A stretch of 64,000 bases of DNA. Source: JACKBK01 sp963707275. Its GTDB lineage: Bacteria; Chloroflexota; Anaerolineae; JAAEKA01. The DNA lies in NCBI GenBank assembly GCA_963707275.1, contig CAVPPH010000012.1, positions 1-64,000 on the forward strand, given 5' to 3'. A model generated the notes under the pieces. The model ran no database searches and was not told the DNA's origin. It was given only the letters and a program-made list of their open reading frames with translations. The translations under genes and the position numbers were made by a program. Shown in pieces: positions 1 to 12,404 of the stretch. Numbering within the stretch: the stretch's first letter is position 1; each line of letters opens with the position of its first letter.

Positions 1-89
1 GTGGTCAAGGATACACCGATAGGCAGGTGCTGCTAACATGAGCAGCAACAGAAAACCGGGTCGGCAAGGGCAAAAGGGAGGCGGCAGGC

Positions 90-1015
90 GTGGCACTGAG
101 TCAGTTAATCCAGTCATTCGAACAGTGGAGAGAACTGGGCGAACCGCTGGTATGGGTAACGGTGATCCAGACCAGGGCAATACCTACAGCAAGGCCGGCG
201 AGCAGATGCTCATCGGACCCGGCGCCCGCTTCCAGGGCCTGCTCAGCGGTGGTTGCCTGGAAGGCGACTTGCTGGAGCACGCGGAGGAAGTGCGCCGCAC
301 CGGGGAGCCCCACCGGGTGTTCTATGACATGCGGGATGTGCAGGCCGATGAATTGTGGGGTCTGGGTCTGGGCTGCGATGGCGCCCTGAGTATTTTCATG
401 CAGCGTCTGGAGGCAAGTGCCGACTACCAGCCCTTTGCCGACCTGGCTGAATGGGCCTGGGAGGGCCGGTCCGGCGCCTGCGCGCTGGTGGTGGCGTCCT
501 CGGATGACGCCACTCACACGGGCGCCTGCCTGTGGCAGACCGCCGAACTGGGTGGCGCGCTGGGCATGGAGGAGGCGGTCGAGGAACTCGTGCTGGATGC
601 GTTAACACACCAGCAGGGACCCGGGCGACAAACTTGCAAGGTCCCGCTGGCGATTTGGAATTGTTCTGCATGCCGGTTTCCAAGGTCCCCCGCTTGCTGA
701 TCATCGGCGCGGGGCCGGATGCCTCGCCGCTGGCGCGGATGGCGGGCATGCAGGGCTGGCGCACCAGCGTGGTAGATTTTCGACAGGCGGCAATAGACAG
801 ATTCGACGGCGAGGCGGAATCGCTTGCCTGCGTGGACGCCGGCGAACTGGCCTCGCGTTATGACCTTGATGTCTTTGATGCGGTCGTGCTGATGACCCAT
901 AACAAGGCCAGGGACAGGGCCTACCTGGCCGCCCTGGCCGGGTCGGCCATACCCTATGTCGGCTTGCTGGGACCGGTGTCTCGACGTGATCGCCTGCTCG
1001 AGGAAATCGGGGGAC
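90..1015 (+). CDS. XdhC/CoxI-family molybdenum-enzyme accessory protein, 3' end missing, two frameshifts
   Basis: XdhC-family proteins help insert or sulfurate the molybdenum cofactor of xanthine dehydrogenase-type enzymes. The N-terminal domain is seen as VTVIQT, then after a one-base loss near 170, GNTYSKAGEQMLI and LSGGCLEGDLLEHA, the usual XdhC core. After a second shift near 600-630 the Rossmann-like C-terminal domain follows: LLIIGAGPDASPL, VVLMTHNKARDRAYL and GLLGPVSRRDRLL. The frame is lost near 1015, where the sequence becomes the antisense of a repeat protein, so the last part of the family domain (usually a D-I-G-A-E-T-like segment) is absent. The start is GTG at 90, preceded by a GGGAGG-type ribosome binding site; an ATG at 38 is in the wrong frame for the N-terminal half. 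Family assignment is firm; the breakpoint could be a real rearrangement or a chimeric join. Confidence 0.75.
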
Positions 1016-1022
1016 TCTCCCA
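1005..1022. other. Junction where two convergent genes are both truncated
   Basis: Leftward of about 1015 the + strand reads as an XdhC C-terminal domain; rightward of it the - strand reads as a YGQ-repeat secreted protein. Neither gene has its own ending: each runs directly into the antisense of the other. No insertion sequence or inverted repeat is visible at the joint. It is either a recombination/inversion point or a chimeric assembly join. Confidence 0.5.
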
Positions 1023-1847
1023 CCACGCCAGTCTGGTTCGTGCTCTGGCCGTACACACCGAGCCAATTCGTGCTCTGGCCGTAGACTTCGGCGCCGATGG
1101 TCGCCTGGCCATACACACCATAACCACTACCGGTATTCTGCCCGTAGACGCCGCCGTTGAACTGGCCGGCGCTGATGCCTACCACGCCGCTGGCATCGGT
1201 GCTCTCGCCCCACACCCCAGCCCAAGAGGTACTCTCACCACGAACTCCCGTGCCGCTCCCAGACCTACCGTATAAGCCGTATCCACCGGCTGGGCTTTGG
1301 TCCTCACCGAAAATGACCGCATAGCCCGCTGCGTTGCCAGTGGCGACCAAGGCGTTCGAGTTGGCGTTGGGCGCGCCCACGGTGAGGGCTGGCACGTTTG
1401 GCTGGCTGGTGTTGATTACGGCGCCCGGCCGCAGACCCAGCGCATAGGGCACGCTGGCCAATTGCGTGCGCGGAGTAAGTGTCGTGTAGCTGCCCGTGCT
1501 GGCGCCAGGACGCACCTCGACCACGATCCAGCGCGCATCGCCCTTGAACAGCCGGCGCCGAAGTCCAGCGCCACAGTGAAGTAGCCGTCGACCACGGTGC
1601 ACATCATTGAGCGCCTGCGTGCTGCCCACCTGAGCGCCGCCGCTGGCCGCGTCGAATAGGCTGAAACGCAGATCATACGCGCCATTGGCCGGCGAGCCGC
1701 CGTCGGTCAGCCGGCCCTGGTAGGTGAAGGCCGTGCCGACGGGCGCGTCAGGCCCTCGGGCGCGGCCGCGCTGGCGGTTGCCATGCCGCTCAGGGTCAGC
1801 ACCAGCAGGAGTACGATGAAGATGCTAGATTTGTTGTGCTTGATCAT
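1018..1847 (-). CDS. Exported repeat protein with (V/L)YGQST-type repeats, C-terminus missing, frameshifted
   Basis: The ATG at 1847 opens a signal peptide (MIKHNKSS, then a run IFIVLLLVLTLSGMATASAA) preceded by GAGAGGAAACC. After a frameshift near 1750 comes a domain common at the start of bacterial surface proteins: FTYQGRLTDGG, AYDLRFSLFDA, then after more shifts DARWIVVEVRPG and PLTPRTQLASVPYAL-like residues. The C-terminal part is a tandem repeat of 8-12 residues built around GVYGQST/GVWGEST, similar to phage-tail-like or autotransporter-like stalks. The protein ends at the junction near 1015 instead of at a stop codon. It is the last gene of the leftward secreted-protein run. The function is unknown; a surface or extracellular role is inferred. 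Confidence 0.6.
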
Positions 1848-1909
1848 GGTTTCCTCTCACGTTACACAAAGGTGCCGGGCACTGCGGCAGTGCCCGGCAC
1901 CTGGGGACA

Positions 1910-2337
1910 TCAACAGACGCTGCCAAACTGGGCGGTCACCAGGGTGACGTCCTGGATGTCCAGGTCGCCGTCGCCGTTCTGGTCGTAGGGGAAGCTGGCC
2001 GTGGCCTGCGGCCACGCGCCGGCGATCATCTGGATGTCCAGCACCGTCACCTGGCCGTCGCCGTTCGAGGTCGCCGGCCAGGCGCGCAGGTCGGGCCGCC
2101 CGGCAGGAAGCCGCCGGTCAGCGTGTAGCTGCCGCCGCTCATGGTCGCCGCGTCCGGCTGGCCGATGCTGGCGTGGAGGCTGTAGCTGCCGCCGCTGGCG
2201 CTGCCGCCCGGGCCGATGTTGTGCCAGCTCAGGTCGTAGGGGCCGCCGGTCTGGGCCAGGGCAACCGTTATCACACCAAATGAAGTTGCGACGGTTAGGC
2301 AACAAGCTAGCGCAAGGCGTCTGAAGAACTGTGTCAT
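1910..2337 (-). CDS. Secreted protein with C-terminal dockerin-like EF-hand repeats
   Basis: The signal peptide is MTQFFRRLALACCLTVATSF with an AxA-like cleavage region (VALAQ). A short beta-rich segment follows (GGSYSLHASIGQPDAATMSG, GSYTLTGGFLPGG), a motif seen in many exported proteins of Chloroflexota and relatives. After one frameshift near 2085 come two calcium-binding loops, SNGDGQVTVLDIQMIAG and DQNGDGDLDIQDVTLV, the paired loop-helix units of a type I dockerin. It ends with SVC and TGA. The start lies 15 bases after the stop of the propeller-like gene upstream, so the two are probably co-transcribed. No cohesin is visible in the window, so the dockerin partner is unknown. Confidence 0.65.
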
Positions 2338-2352
2338 GTTCCACTCGCTCCG

Positions 2353-3211
2353 CTAGCCTGGCCCCAGGTCTGTGACGGCAAACGGCACAATGTGGGTCCA
2401 GCCCGAAGACAGATTATCATAGCGCCAAAGTGTTTCATGACGCCCTTCGACAATCCTTCCGACCACCCCTTTGCCACTAGATTCGTAATAGAAGACGTAC
2501 CCGGATTTAGCAACTATAATGTCCCAGCCCGTTGCAAACCCAGCGACGTAATCTGCCGTTTTGACCGGTCTATCATCCTGGAATGTGAAGACGGCCCCAT
2601 TTCCGGTGGTGCTATCATAAGCGAGCAACCAATGCTCGCGACGATTGGTGGGCCAGATCACGTTCTCCACAACCACCAGATGGGTATAGCCCTTCTCGAA
2701 CTCAAAGATATCTCCCAAGCCCTGTTGCAAAGGGCCAGCCCCATTGAACGGCGTGAGCGCGGCAAGACCCTGCTCCGTGTCATAAAAGAGTAAGAAGCCA
2801 GGAAGCGCCTCAATGTGTGACCATCCGAATTTAAGTTGAATCGCCGGGTTGATGGTCTCAAAGACGCCGTTAGCGAGTTCGACCGATTGCGGCGCCGCCC
2901 GTATCCTTGTTGTAGAAAATCATAGCGTCATGTGCGACTTGACTTATCACTGTCCAGCCCGTTGAGAAGCCCTTCAGTGTTGTTTTTGCAGGAAACACGT
3001 TGAACTGTCCCAGACGGACGATGCTTGCAAGACGGGCATTACCCTTGGTCTGATTGTATAGCAAGAGATTGTCTTGGGTCGACGAGGCAGCAGTCCAACC
3101 CTTACCAAAGTTCCGAAAGCCATTCTTGGGCCACGTCTCACGCAACTTGCCGTCGAGAAAGAGATCGGCCGTTCCGACACCGGTCTTGCTGTTGTAGAAG
3201 AAGATTCCCAT
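2353..3211 (-). CDS. Six-repeat beta-propeller/lectin-like protein
   Basis: The ATG at 3211 is preceded by GGAGG with a 5-base spacer. The roughly 285-residue product consists of about six related units of 45-50 residues. Each has a hydrophobic pair before Y (IFFYN, LLLYN, MIFYN, LLFYD, LLAYD, VFYYE), a G two or more residues later, and a closing F..GW.. element (FGKGW, FSTGW, FATGW, LSSGW). This layout resembles tachylectin-2/tectonin-type propellers that bind sugars, but I cannot assign a named family. One indel near 2880 joins AAIGR to ELANGVFETIN. No signal peptide is seen, which is odd in a run of exported proteins; export may use another route or the start may be wrong. Fold and function are inferred. 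Confidence 0.55.
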
Positions 3212-3435
3212 TCGTACCTCCTTGAATTCCCAGACTGTGTAAATACGCAGACCAGACTTGTGATTGAGGTGTTGCTGCTCCAACCATCTTATCACCAACG
3301 CTTTCCCAGAATCAAGGGATGTATTCCCGTCCATCCGGGAAATCGGGCCGGGAACGCAACAACGCCGCGCAGCCGAACCGGGAGGTTCAGTTGCGCAGCG
3401 TTGGGAGGTCTGCCGCGGGTTTTCCGAGATGACGT

Positions 3436-4676
3436 TTAGTACAGCGGCAGCGACTCCCGGATCGCCGTGCGCAGCAGCTCGGATGTGCGGGCGTCGAAGC
3501 TGGGCAGGGTGTTGACGGTCGCGCGCGTCCACGAAGTGGGCGAAGACGTACTGGCGGGTGTCCGCGCCGCCGTTGACCGGCAGGCTGAACCAGCCGGCGT
3601 CCGATTCGTAGGCCGTGCCGATGTTGCCCGCCTTGTGGGCGAACTGCATCCCGTTCTTGACCGCCTGCACATCGGCAGCCGGCATCTCGATCAGCGCGGC
3701 CTCCTGGTCGATGATCGCGTTGATCGCGGTCACCAGCGAGTCGTCGTTGGTGTCGTTGAGCATGATCTGCACGAAGGTCGTGCGCGTCGGCTCCGGCAGC
3801 ACCGCGTCGTTGGTCATGGCCTGTTCGTAGAGCAGGCCAGCATCGGCCAGCGTCAGCGTGTTGTAGGGGTTGTTGGACGACGTTGCCGCAGTTGAACTTG
3901 TGCTGCAAGGCGGTCGAGTTGCTCATGCCAACCACGTTCCAGGCGGTGTTGTTCATGGCTGCGCGGCCGACGCTGGGCGTGCCGGCGCCGAACAGCTCCT
4001 GCACCGCGTTGGTGTCTCTGGTTGTCGGAGTGGACGCATCATGTCGGTCCAGCGCGAAGTTTGCAGCGTTTCGACCACCATCGAACCGCCGCACAGCGCA
4101 ACCGTGTTGGCGTTGTCGGTGCAGTTGGTGCTGCCGGTGCAGACGTTGAGGTTGGTGCCGCCCAGCGTCACCGTGCCAGCGTCCACCGCGCGCATGGCGT
4201 GCAGATGTTGCAGCACCTTGATGGTGCTGGCAGGATAGAAGGCGAAGGTCGCGTTGTACAACTCCATCACCCCGCCGCCGACCCGCTTCAGGTAGTAGCC
4301 AAACGTCCCGTCGGTGTTGTTGAGAAACGTGTGGCCAAGCTGGAACGAGTAAGCGCGTGCGCCCGGCTGGATCAGCAGCGCCGAGCCGGGCAGGATGCGC
4401 AGGTAGCGGTTGCGAAAGTCGACGTTGAGCCAGCGCCCGCCGGGGATCGGTGACCGTCGCGTTGTTGGTGATCGTCACGTTCTGCGGCGCGATCACCGGC
4501 GCGGTCAGGTCGCAGCTCGCGTTGATGGTCCAGTTGCCGGCCGCCGGCGGCTGGCCACAGGGTGGCAACAGGTCGGGCGCGGCCTGAGCCGCGCCGGCCG
4601 GCAGCAGCCTGATCAGCAAGATCAGTAACATGCATGCCAGTCCAGCTTCGCGCCGCTTGAGTATTCTGGTGTTCAT
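3436..4676 (-). CDS. Exported serine hydrolase of the class A beta-lactamase/transpeptidase fold
   Basis: The start ATG at 4676 has AGGAGG six bases upstream and opens a signal peptide (LACMLLILLIRLLPAGAAQA). An Asn/Thr-rich N-terminal segment follows (APQNVTITNNATVTD). The hydrolase domain contains YPASTIKVLQHLHAM, giving the S-x-x-K pair of the active site, a DTNAVQELFG stretch where family members carry S-D-N, and KAGNIGTAYESDAGW, matching the K-T/S-G motif. The product ends FDARTSELLRTAIRESLPLY. At least four frameshifts (near 3530, 3870, 4035 and 4300-4450) interrupt it. Family knowledge suggests hydrolysis or transfer on beta-lactam or peptidoglycan-like substrates, but many secreted members have unknown substrates. 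No resistance phenotype can be claimed. Confidence 0.65.
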
Positions 4677-4712
4677 AGAGCGCCTCCTTTGGCTGAACAG
4701 GTGTGTGCCAGC

Positions 4713-5591
4713 CTACGGGCACCCGCTGCCCAGGCAGACTTCGCCATTGGCGCGCAGGTACATCAGCACGTTGCCGTTGGTGTAGAGGACGAGATCGTGG
4801 CCGGAAAGCGTGCCGATCTCTGCCCGCTGCACGGCCGCGCTGCCGCGTGCCTGCACAGACAGTAGCACGTCCGCCGCGGGATCGGACGCTTCCATCCTCA
4901 TCCGGGCAAACTCGCCGTCTGTGACGAACACATCGGTGCCGTCGTTGTTGCCGTTGACGTGCAGCCTGCTGGCTGGCGCGGTCGTGCCAATACCGACGTT
5001 GCCGCTCTCATCCAACGTCATGCGATAGGCGTCGTTGGTGTAGAAGCGCAGGGCGTGCCTCGACAGCGTGCCGATCTCGGCCCACGAGGCAATCGACTCG
5101 CCGCGCGCCTGGAGTGACAGGGTCACATCCGGGTTCGGCGCTTCAGCCACCATGCGCATCCGGGCGAACTCGGGACTGGTCACGTAGACATCGGTTCCAG
5201 TCTCCGCAGTCTGATTGACATGTAGCGGCGCCTGCGGGCCCAGCGTGCCGATGCCAACCAAACCATTGCTGGTGACGCGCATCCGCTCGGCGTTATTGGT
5301 GCGAACCACCAGCGGCTGGCCATCAGTGGTGCCGATGAAGTTCACGGCGGGATTGGTTGCAGCGTTGCCGAGCAGCGACCAGTAGTCGCCCGCGGTCCAG
5401 ACACCGATCTGGTTCCAGTGGCCGGCCGCAAGCTGGATATCGATCACGTCCACGTCGCCGTCGTGATCCACGTCGCAGGCTGCGTCATAGACCGCGCCCG
5501 GTGAGCACGCGGCCGCCGAGGCCGCGCCGTGGGACGCCAGTCCCATCAATGCCAGCATGCCTGCCAGCGCCAAGAGTTGTATCGTCTTCAT
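4713..5591 (-). CDS. Exported protein with a dockerin-like N-terminus and tail-fibre-like repeats
   Basis: This 292-residue open gene starts at the ATG at 5591 (AAGGAGATACCC upstream); in-frame codons further upstream lack a start signal. It has a signal peptide (MKTIQLLALAGMLALMGLAS), then one calcium-loop unit DVDHDGDVDVIDIQLAAGHW. Two long homologous repeats follow, each with LHVN, GTDVYVT/GTDVFVT, EFARMRM, a VTLSLQARG/VLLSVQARG strand and AEIGTLS, joined by GNVGIGTTAP. The GIGT...LHV pattern is typical of tail-fibre-like adhesin stalks. There is no frameshift here. It lies 36 bases upstream of the beta-lactamase-like gene in the same direction. An extracellular or surface location is inferred; the ligand is unknown. 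Confidence 0.65.
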   Translation of the reverse strand: MKTIQLLALAGMLALMGLASHGAASAAACSPGAVYDAACDVDHDGDVDVIDIQLAAGHWNQIGVWTAGDYWSLLGNAATNPAVNFIGTTDGQPLVVRTNNAERMRVTSNGLVGIGTLGPQAPLHVNQTAETGTDVYVTSPEFARMRMVAEAPNPDVTLSLQARGESIASWAEIGTLSRHALRFYTNDAYRMTLDESGNVGIGTTAPASRLHVNGNNDGTDVFVTDGEFARMRMEASDPAADVLLSVQARGSAAVQRAEIGTLSGHDLVLYTNGNVLMYLRANGEVCLGSGCP

Positions 5592-5753
5592 GGGTATCTC
5601 CTTCATGAAATAGTGGTGGTTGAAGATCGTTCGGTAAACGGTTCGTACTTGCATGGCCCGAAAGGTAACAGTCACTTGGGGCCCTGCCGGCAATCCGGCG
5701 GTCGGTATCAACCTGACGGTCACCTGTTCAGGCAAGGTTTACTCGGCGCCCGA

Positions 5754-7118
5754 CTACGGAAACGTCTCGCGGAAGAAGCTGATCACGGCCACATCGGCGG
5801 GGGTCAAGCGACGCGCGGCGCTGGGAAAGTCGTTGGTCGCGGAGCAGTTGCTGGTACATGTCTCAGTCGAGACGACCATCGTCACCACCGGCACTGTCTT
5901 GCCGAGATGCGAGTCGTAGCGGTAGTGGTAGATCGCGCTGCCGCTGTGGCCCTTGCTCAGGTCGCACGAGACAGTGATACGCCGGTTCCAGCCGTCCGCC
6001 AGTTGATCCGAGTAGTCGCCCAGTTCACAGACGTTGGTGTCGCCGTAGAGCCGGGCCGGCTGGCAGTTGGCCGGCTCACCGGTGTAGTTGGACACATTGC
6101 AGCGCGGGTAGCCGCGGTTGAGGTGCGTCTCGCTGTTCAGCACACCGGCCGACCAGGCGCCGTAGCCCATCCAACCGGTCTGGTAGCCCAGAAAGTCGGG
6201 GATGACCACCATGCCCCAGTCCCAGACCCACTGGTTGCTGGTGCTGGGATCGGTCCACTGGCTGGGCACGAAGTACCAGACGGTGTCGCCCGGCGCAGGG
6301 TTGGGCGTGATGGTGGTCATGCCGTAGGGGCTGACGCCGGGACCGTCACGTCCGGGTGTTAATTCGCGCGTCTTCCAGGCGGTCGTGCCGAAGTTGACGA
6401 TGCAGTGGGCGGCGGTGACCATGTGCCGCGGGCCGATGAGGGTTTGCGTGCAGCGCGATTCGTCGTCGCCGACGAAGCTCTGCTGCGCGATGGCGCGCCA
6501 CGGCCAGAGGGTCGTCGGCGTGCGCACGATGCGGGTGTCGGCGCCGTTGCTCCAGCCCCGCTGCGGATTGGTGGGAACGCCGGCTGTCGCGCCGTTCAGC
6601 ATCAGTGGCAGAAAGGCTTGCCGTCCTTCCGGTGCGCCCAGCCCGGCCTCGCCGCCATCGGCTGAGGTCAGCCCGGCCTGCTCGCGGCAGCGGGCGATGC
6701 GCTTCAGCATCCGCTCGGACATGGTGATGTCGAACATGAACCGGTTGGCGTTGTTGAAGGCGCGAATCTTGAGCGGGCCGTAGTTGGTGGCGTCGGGCGA
6801 TGGTTCGCTTGGACGTGGATTGGGCCGCGGTTCCGGGCCAGGCTCGGCCTCATCTTCGCCGCCGGCCGTCATGTCGCCCATACCGACGTAGACCAGGCTG
6901 AGATCGTCGTTCAGTTGCACCGGCGCTGTGGGCGGATTGGGTCGCGACATGACCTCGATCAGCTGATCCAGGTCGTAGGGGTCGCCATTGAGACAAGCTG
7001 CTTCCTGCTGATCTGGCGCAGCCGCTGCCGGCAGCGGCAAGAGCATACAAAACACCAGCAAGAGGAGGGCGAGTCTGCCTGCATTCCTGGTGCGTCCGAC
7101 GTTGTTCCTGACATTCAT
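5754..7118 (-). CDS. Secreted trypsin-fold serine protease, V8/glutamyl-endopeptidase-like
   Basis: This is an intact 454-residue gene; ATG at 7118 follows AAGGAGACCCCACC. A signal peptide (LALLLLVFCMLLPLPAAAAP) leads into a pro-region of about 150 residues with a Pro/Glu-rich stretch (EPGPEPRPNPRPSEPSP). The protease domain has the catalytic triad in order: His in TAAHC (about residue 246), Asp in WVWDWGMVVIP, and Ser in KGHSGSAIY. Several Cys residues (CNVSNYTGEPANC, CTSNC) suggest disulfides. The GHSGS context and His-Asp-Ser order fit the S1B/V8-like group. It is the first gene of the leftward secreted-protein run, so its product is probably an extracellular protein-degrading enzyme. The substrate is not predictable. 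Confidence 0.85.
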   Translation of the reverse strand: MNVRNNVGRTRNAGRLALLLLVFCMLLPLPAAAAPDQQEAACLNGDPYDLDQLIEVMSRPNPPTAPVQLNDDLSLVYVGMGDMTAGGEDEAEPGPEPRPNPRPSEPSPDATNYGPLKIRAFNNANRFMFDITMSERMLKRIARCREQAGLTSADGGEAGLGAPEGRQAFLPLMLNGATAGVPTNPQRGWSNGADTRIVRTPTTLWPWRAIAQQSFVGDDESRCTQTLIGPRHMVTAAHCIVNFGTTAWKTRELTPGRDGPGVSPYGMTTITPNPAPGDTVWYFVPSQWTDPSTSNQWVWDWGMVVIPDFLGYQTGWMGYGAWSAGVLNSETHLNRGYPRCNVSNYTGEPANCQPARLYGDTNVCELGDYSDQLADGWNRRITVSCDLSKGHSGSAIYHYRYDSHLGKTVPVVTMVVSTETCTSNCSATNDFPSAARRLTPADVAVISFFRETFP

Positions 7119-7617
7119 GGTGGGGTCTCCTTGCTTCTTTGGTACGGGTTCGACGTCCGGTGCTGCATTCGTCCGGTTGACTTCAGGATACCACCGGATG
7201 GCAGTCGCTCGTGCCTCACGGATGATACGCTTTGCATCATTCGGGCCACGAGACTCGCTTCACGTAGGTTTGATCGAACGACCGGCTGAACTGAATTCCC
7301 CAACGCTGGCGAGAGTTGCCCCGTCTCGCCACGTCAGTACGCGGCCATTACGCGCACGGGTGTCGTACAAGTATAAACGCAATCAACGCGCAAAATCCGT
7401 CGTCGGGTGGAATAGATGGATAAAGTGCGTCTGGATCACGCTGAAATTGGGACGATCCGCAAGCCATGCTACACTACACGATTGTGGCACACGCCGGACG
7501 CGCCGATCGACGCGCCGCCATCCCGTGAGAGAAAATACAGACGAGTCAGCGGCCTTCTGTTACCATGATATGCTGCAACACGAGACACGCCTGAACGATT
7601 GCCCAGCGTAGCCCGCT
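7119..7617. other. Intergenic region between the divergent protease and uvrA genes
   Basis: About 500 bases upstream of both genes. I see no convincing coding sequence, RNA gene or repeat. It should hold the leftward promoter of the secreted-protein run, but no clear -35/-10 pair stands out on that strand. The uvrA promoter lies just to the right. Confidence 0.4.
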
Positions 7618-7646
7618 TTGCACAAATAGCACATGCGTGCTAGAAT
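7618..7646 (+). promoter_or_regulatory. Sigma-70-type promoter of uvrA
   Basis: TTGCAC at 7618-7623 and TAGAAT at 7641-7646 are separated by exactly 17 bases, about 50 bases before the uvrA start codon. The match to the housekeeping consensus and the position make this a good promoter candidate. No LexA-type box is obvious next to it. Confidence 0.6.
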
Positions 7647-7694
7647 GCAATACCATCCAGCCGTCCATCGGATCAACAAAAGAAAACCAAACTC

Positions 7695-10693
<2,999 letters not shown>

Positions 10694-10701
10694 GAGGAGT
10701 G

Positions 10702-11286
10702 ATGACAACCCCACCTCCCAACTCCTTCCATCCCTTGAGCCGCGCAGAATGGCGTGCGTGGCTTGAACAAAACCACACCAACGACAAAGGGGTCTGGCTG
10801 ATCACCTACAAAAAGGCGACCGGCAAGCCCCGGGTTGACTATGAAGAGGCGGTCGAGGAGGCGCTGTGCTTCGGCTGGATAGACAGCAAACCCAACAAGC
10901 TGGACGCTGAGCGGTCATTGCTCTGGTTTGCGCCACGCAAAACAGGCACCGGCTGGTCGAAACCAAACAAGGACCGGGTCACCCGAATGCAGCAGGCCGG
11001 GTTGATGACGCCCGCTGGCCTGGCCAAGGTCGAGGCGGCAAAACAGGACGGGTCGTGGTCGGCGCTGGATGCAATCGAGACGCTGGAGATACCGCCTGAT
11101 CTGGAGGCCGCTTTTTCGGCCAACATAACGGCCTGGCAGTACTTCGACGCGTTCCCGCGCTCCGTCAAACGCGGTATTCTGGAGTGGATCAGCACCGCCA
11201 AGCGACAGGAAACGCGTGCGCGGCGAATCGATGAAACTGTCACACTGGCCGAACAGAACATTCGCGCCAACCAGTGGCGCCGTTAA
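10702..11286 (+). CDS. YdeI/OmpD-associated family protein
   Basis: This 194-residue intact protein starts at ATG 10702, nine bases after the uvrA stop, with GAGAGGAG upstream, so it may share the uvrA transcript. Visible family features are FHPLSRAEWRAWLEQNH, GVWLITYKKATGKPRVDYEE, ALCFGWIDSKPNKLD and FAPRKTGTGWSKPNKDRV. The C-terminal half (AWQYFDAFPRSVKRGILEWI, KRQETRARRIDETV) is the YdeI/OmpD-associated helical tail. E. coli YdeI is linked to resistance to some antimicrobial peptides, but the biochemical role of this broad family is unknown. Confidence 0.8.
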   Translation: MTTPPPNSFHPLSRAEWRAWLEQNHTNDKGVWLITYKKATGKPRVDYEEAVEEALCFGWIDSKPNKLDAERSLLWFAPRKTGTGWSKPNKDRVTRMQQAGLMTPAGLAKVEAAKQDGSWSALDAIETLEIPPDLEAAFSANITAWQYFDAFPRSVKRGILEWISTAKRQETRARRIDETVTLAEQNIRANQWRR

Positions 11287-11306
11287 CTCACATCACGGAG
11301 GCGAGC

Positions 11307-11762
11307 ATGGCAGATCCGAAAACCCGGAAAAACGACGCCAGCGTGGAAGCGTTTCTCAACAGCGTGGAGAACGACCGCAAACGGGAAGATAGCTTCGCGC
11401 TGCTGGAGATGATGCAGGAGGTAACCGGCGAGGAGCCCAAAATGTGGGGCGACAGCATCGTTGGCTTCGGCGAGTATCACTACACCTACGCCAGTGGGCG
11501 CGGCGGCGACTGGTTCCTGGTCGGCTTCGCGCCGCGCAAGCAGAATCTGACGCTTTACATCATGGCCGGCTTCGACGAGTACGAGGAATTGTTGGGCAAG
11601 CTGGGCAAGCATTCCACGGGCAAGTCGTGTCTCTACATCAAACGGCTGGATGATGTAGACCTGACAGCGTTGAACGAATTGATCGAACTTTCAGTGCAGA
11701 CACATGGTGGAGAGCCATACTGTCCGACTGAACCGCCCACAGCTGACAGGTTAGGAGAGTGA
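11307..11762 (+). CDS. DUF1801-like (YdhG-type) small protein
   Basis: A 151-residue protein with ATG at 11307 and an ACGGAG ribosome binding site; an in-frame upstream codon at 11274 overlaps the previous gene and is less likely. Visible family features are VEAFLNSVENDRKREDSFALLEMM, MWGDSIVGFGEYHYTYASG, DWFLVGFAPRKQNLTLYIM and KHSTGKSCLYIKRLDDVD. DUF1801 proteins share a compact alpha/beta fold of unknown activity. It follows the YdeI-like gene closely, and the pairing of these two families is common in bacteria. Confidence 0.8.
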   Translation: MADPKTRKNDASVEAFLNSVENDRKREDSFALLEMMQEVTGEEPKMWGDSIVGFGEYHYTYASGRGGDWFLVGFAPRKQNLTLYIMAGFDEYEELLGKLGKHSTGKSCLYIKRLDDVDLTALNELIELSVQTHGGEPYCPTEPPTADRLGE

Positions 11763-11765
11763 TTG

Positions 11766-12167
11766 ATGCTGGCACATCTGATTGGCAACGGTAGCGAGAC
11801 TGCACCTTATCTGCAATGGATCGAGCTCGCCGCGCTTGGCATTGAGCTTCTGGCGGTTGCAATCATTACCGCGTCCATGTTGTACTTCACGATCCTTTTT
11901 GGGTACCAGTTGCTCAGACACCGCGATGCGGACAGTCGGTACCGCGTCTACAAGGCCAGCCTGGGAAGGTCGTTGTTGTTGGGTCTGGAGATTCTGGTCG
12001 CGGCCGACGTCGTACGGACCGTAGCACTTGAGGCCACGCTAGAGAGTGTCGCGGTGCTCGGCTTGCTGGTGCTGATACGGACATTCCTGAGCTGGTCGCT
12101 GGAAGTCGAGATCGAAGGGCACTGGCCCTGGCGCAAGTCCCCCGACCAGAGGCAGCAGTCCACGTAA
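11766..12167 (+). CDS. DUF1622 family membrane protein
   Basis: The ATG at 11766 lies four bases after the previous stop, with AGGAGAG inside the end of that gene, indicating translational coupling. The 133-residue product has hydrophobic segments IELAALGIELLAVAIITASMLYF and SLLLGLEILVAADVVRTVAL and a third LESVAVLGLLVLIRTFLSWSL, followed by EVEIEGHWPW. This is the DUF1622 pattern: a small inner-membrane protein of unknown function. It is intact. Confidence 0.75.
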   Translation: MLAHLIGNGSETAPYLQWIELAALGIELLAVAIITASMLYFTILFGYQLLRHRDADSRYRVYKASLGRSLLLGLEILVAADVVRTVALEATLESVAVLGLLVLIRTFLSWSLEVEIEGHWPWRKSPDQRQQST

Positions 12168-12404
12168 TGCCCACCCTCATCTCCACGATCTAGAACGCGG
12201 CCCACGAACCACTGGGGTCGCGGCTTGATCTTCCCCTGGCAAGCAGTCCGTTAGCATACGTCATTCTGGTTCTCCATTCCCCGGCGAACAAGTCCGTTGA
12301 CATCGGCAACGCGGCTGAGCTCTTGGCCTGCGCACAACACCCCAGAGAGCTTCGTTTGATAAAAACAGTCCAGGCTCGGTCGGAGACCGGCCCGAGCGGA
12401 GGAT

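Noticed and set aside
1..37. C-terminus of an upstream gene (frame 1, ending TAA at 34-36)
   Set aside because: Only eleven codons; too short to support a call.
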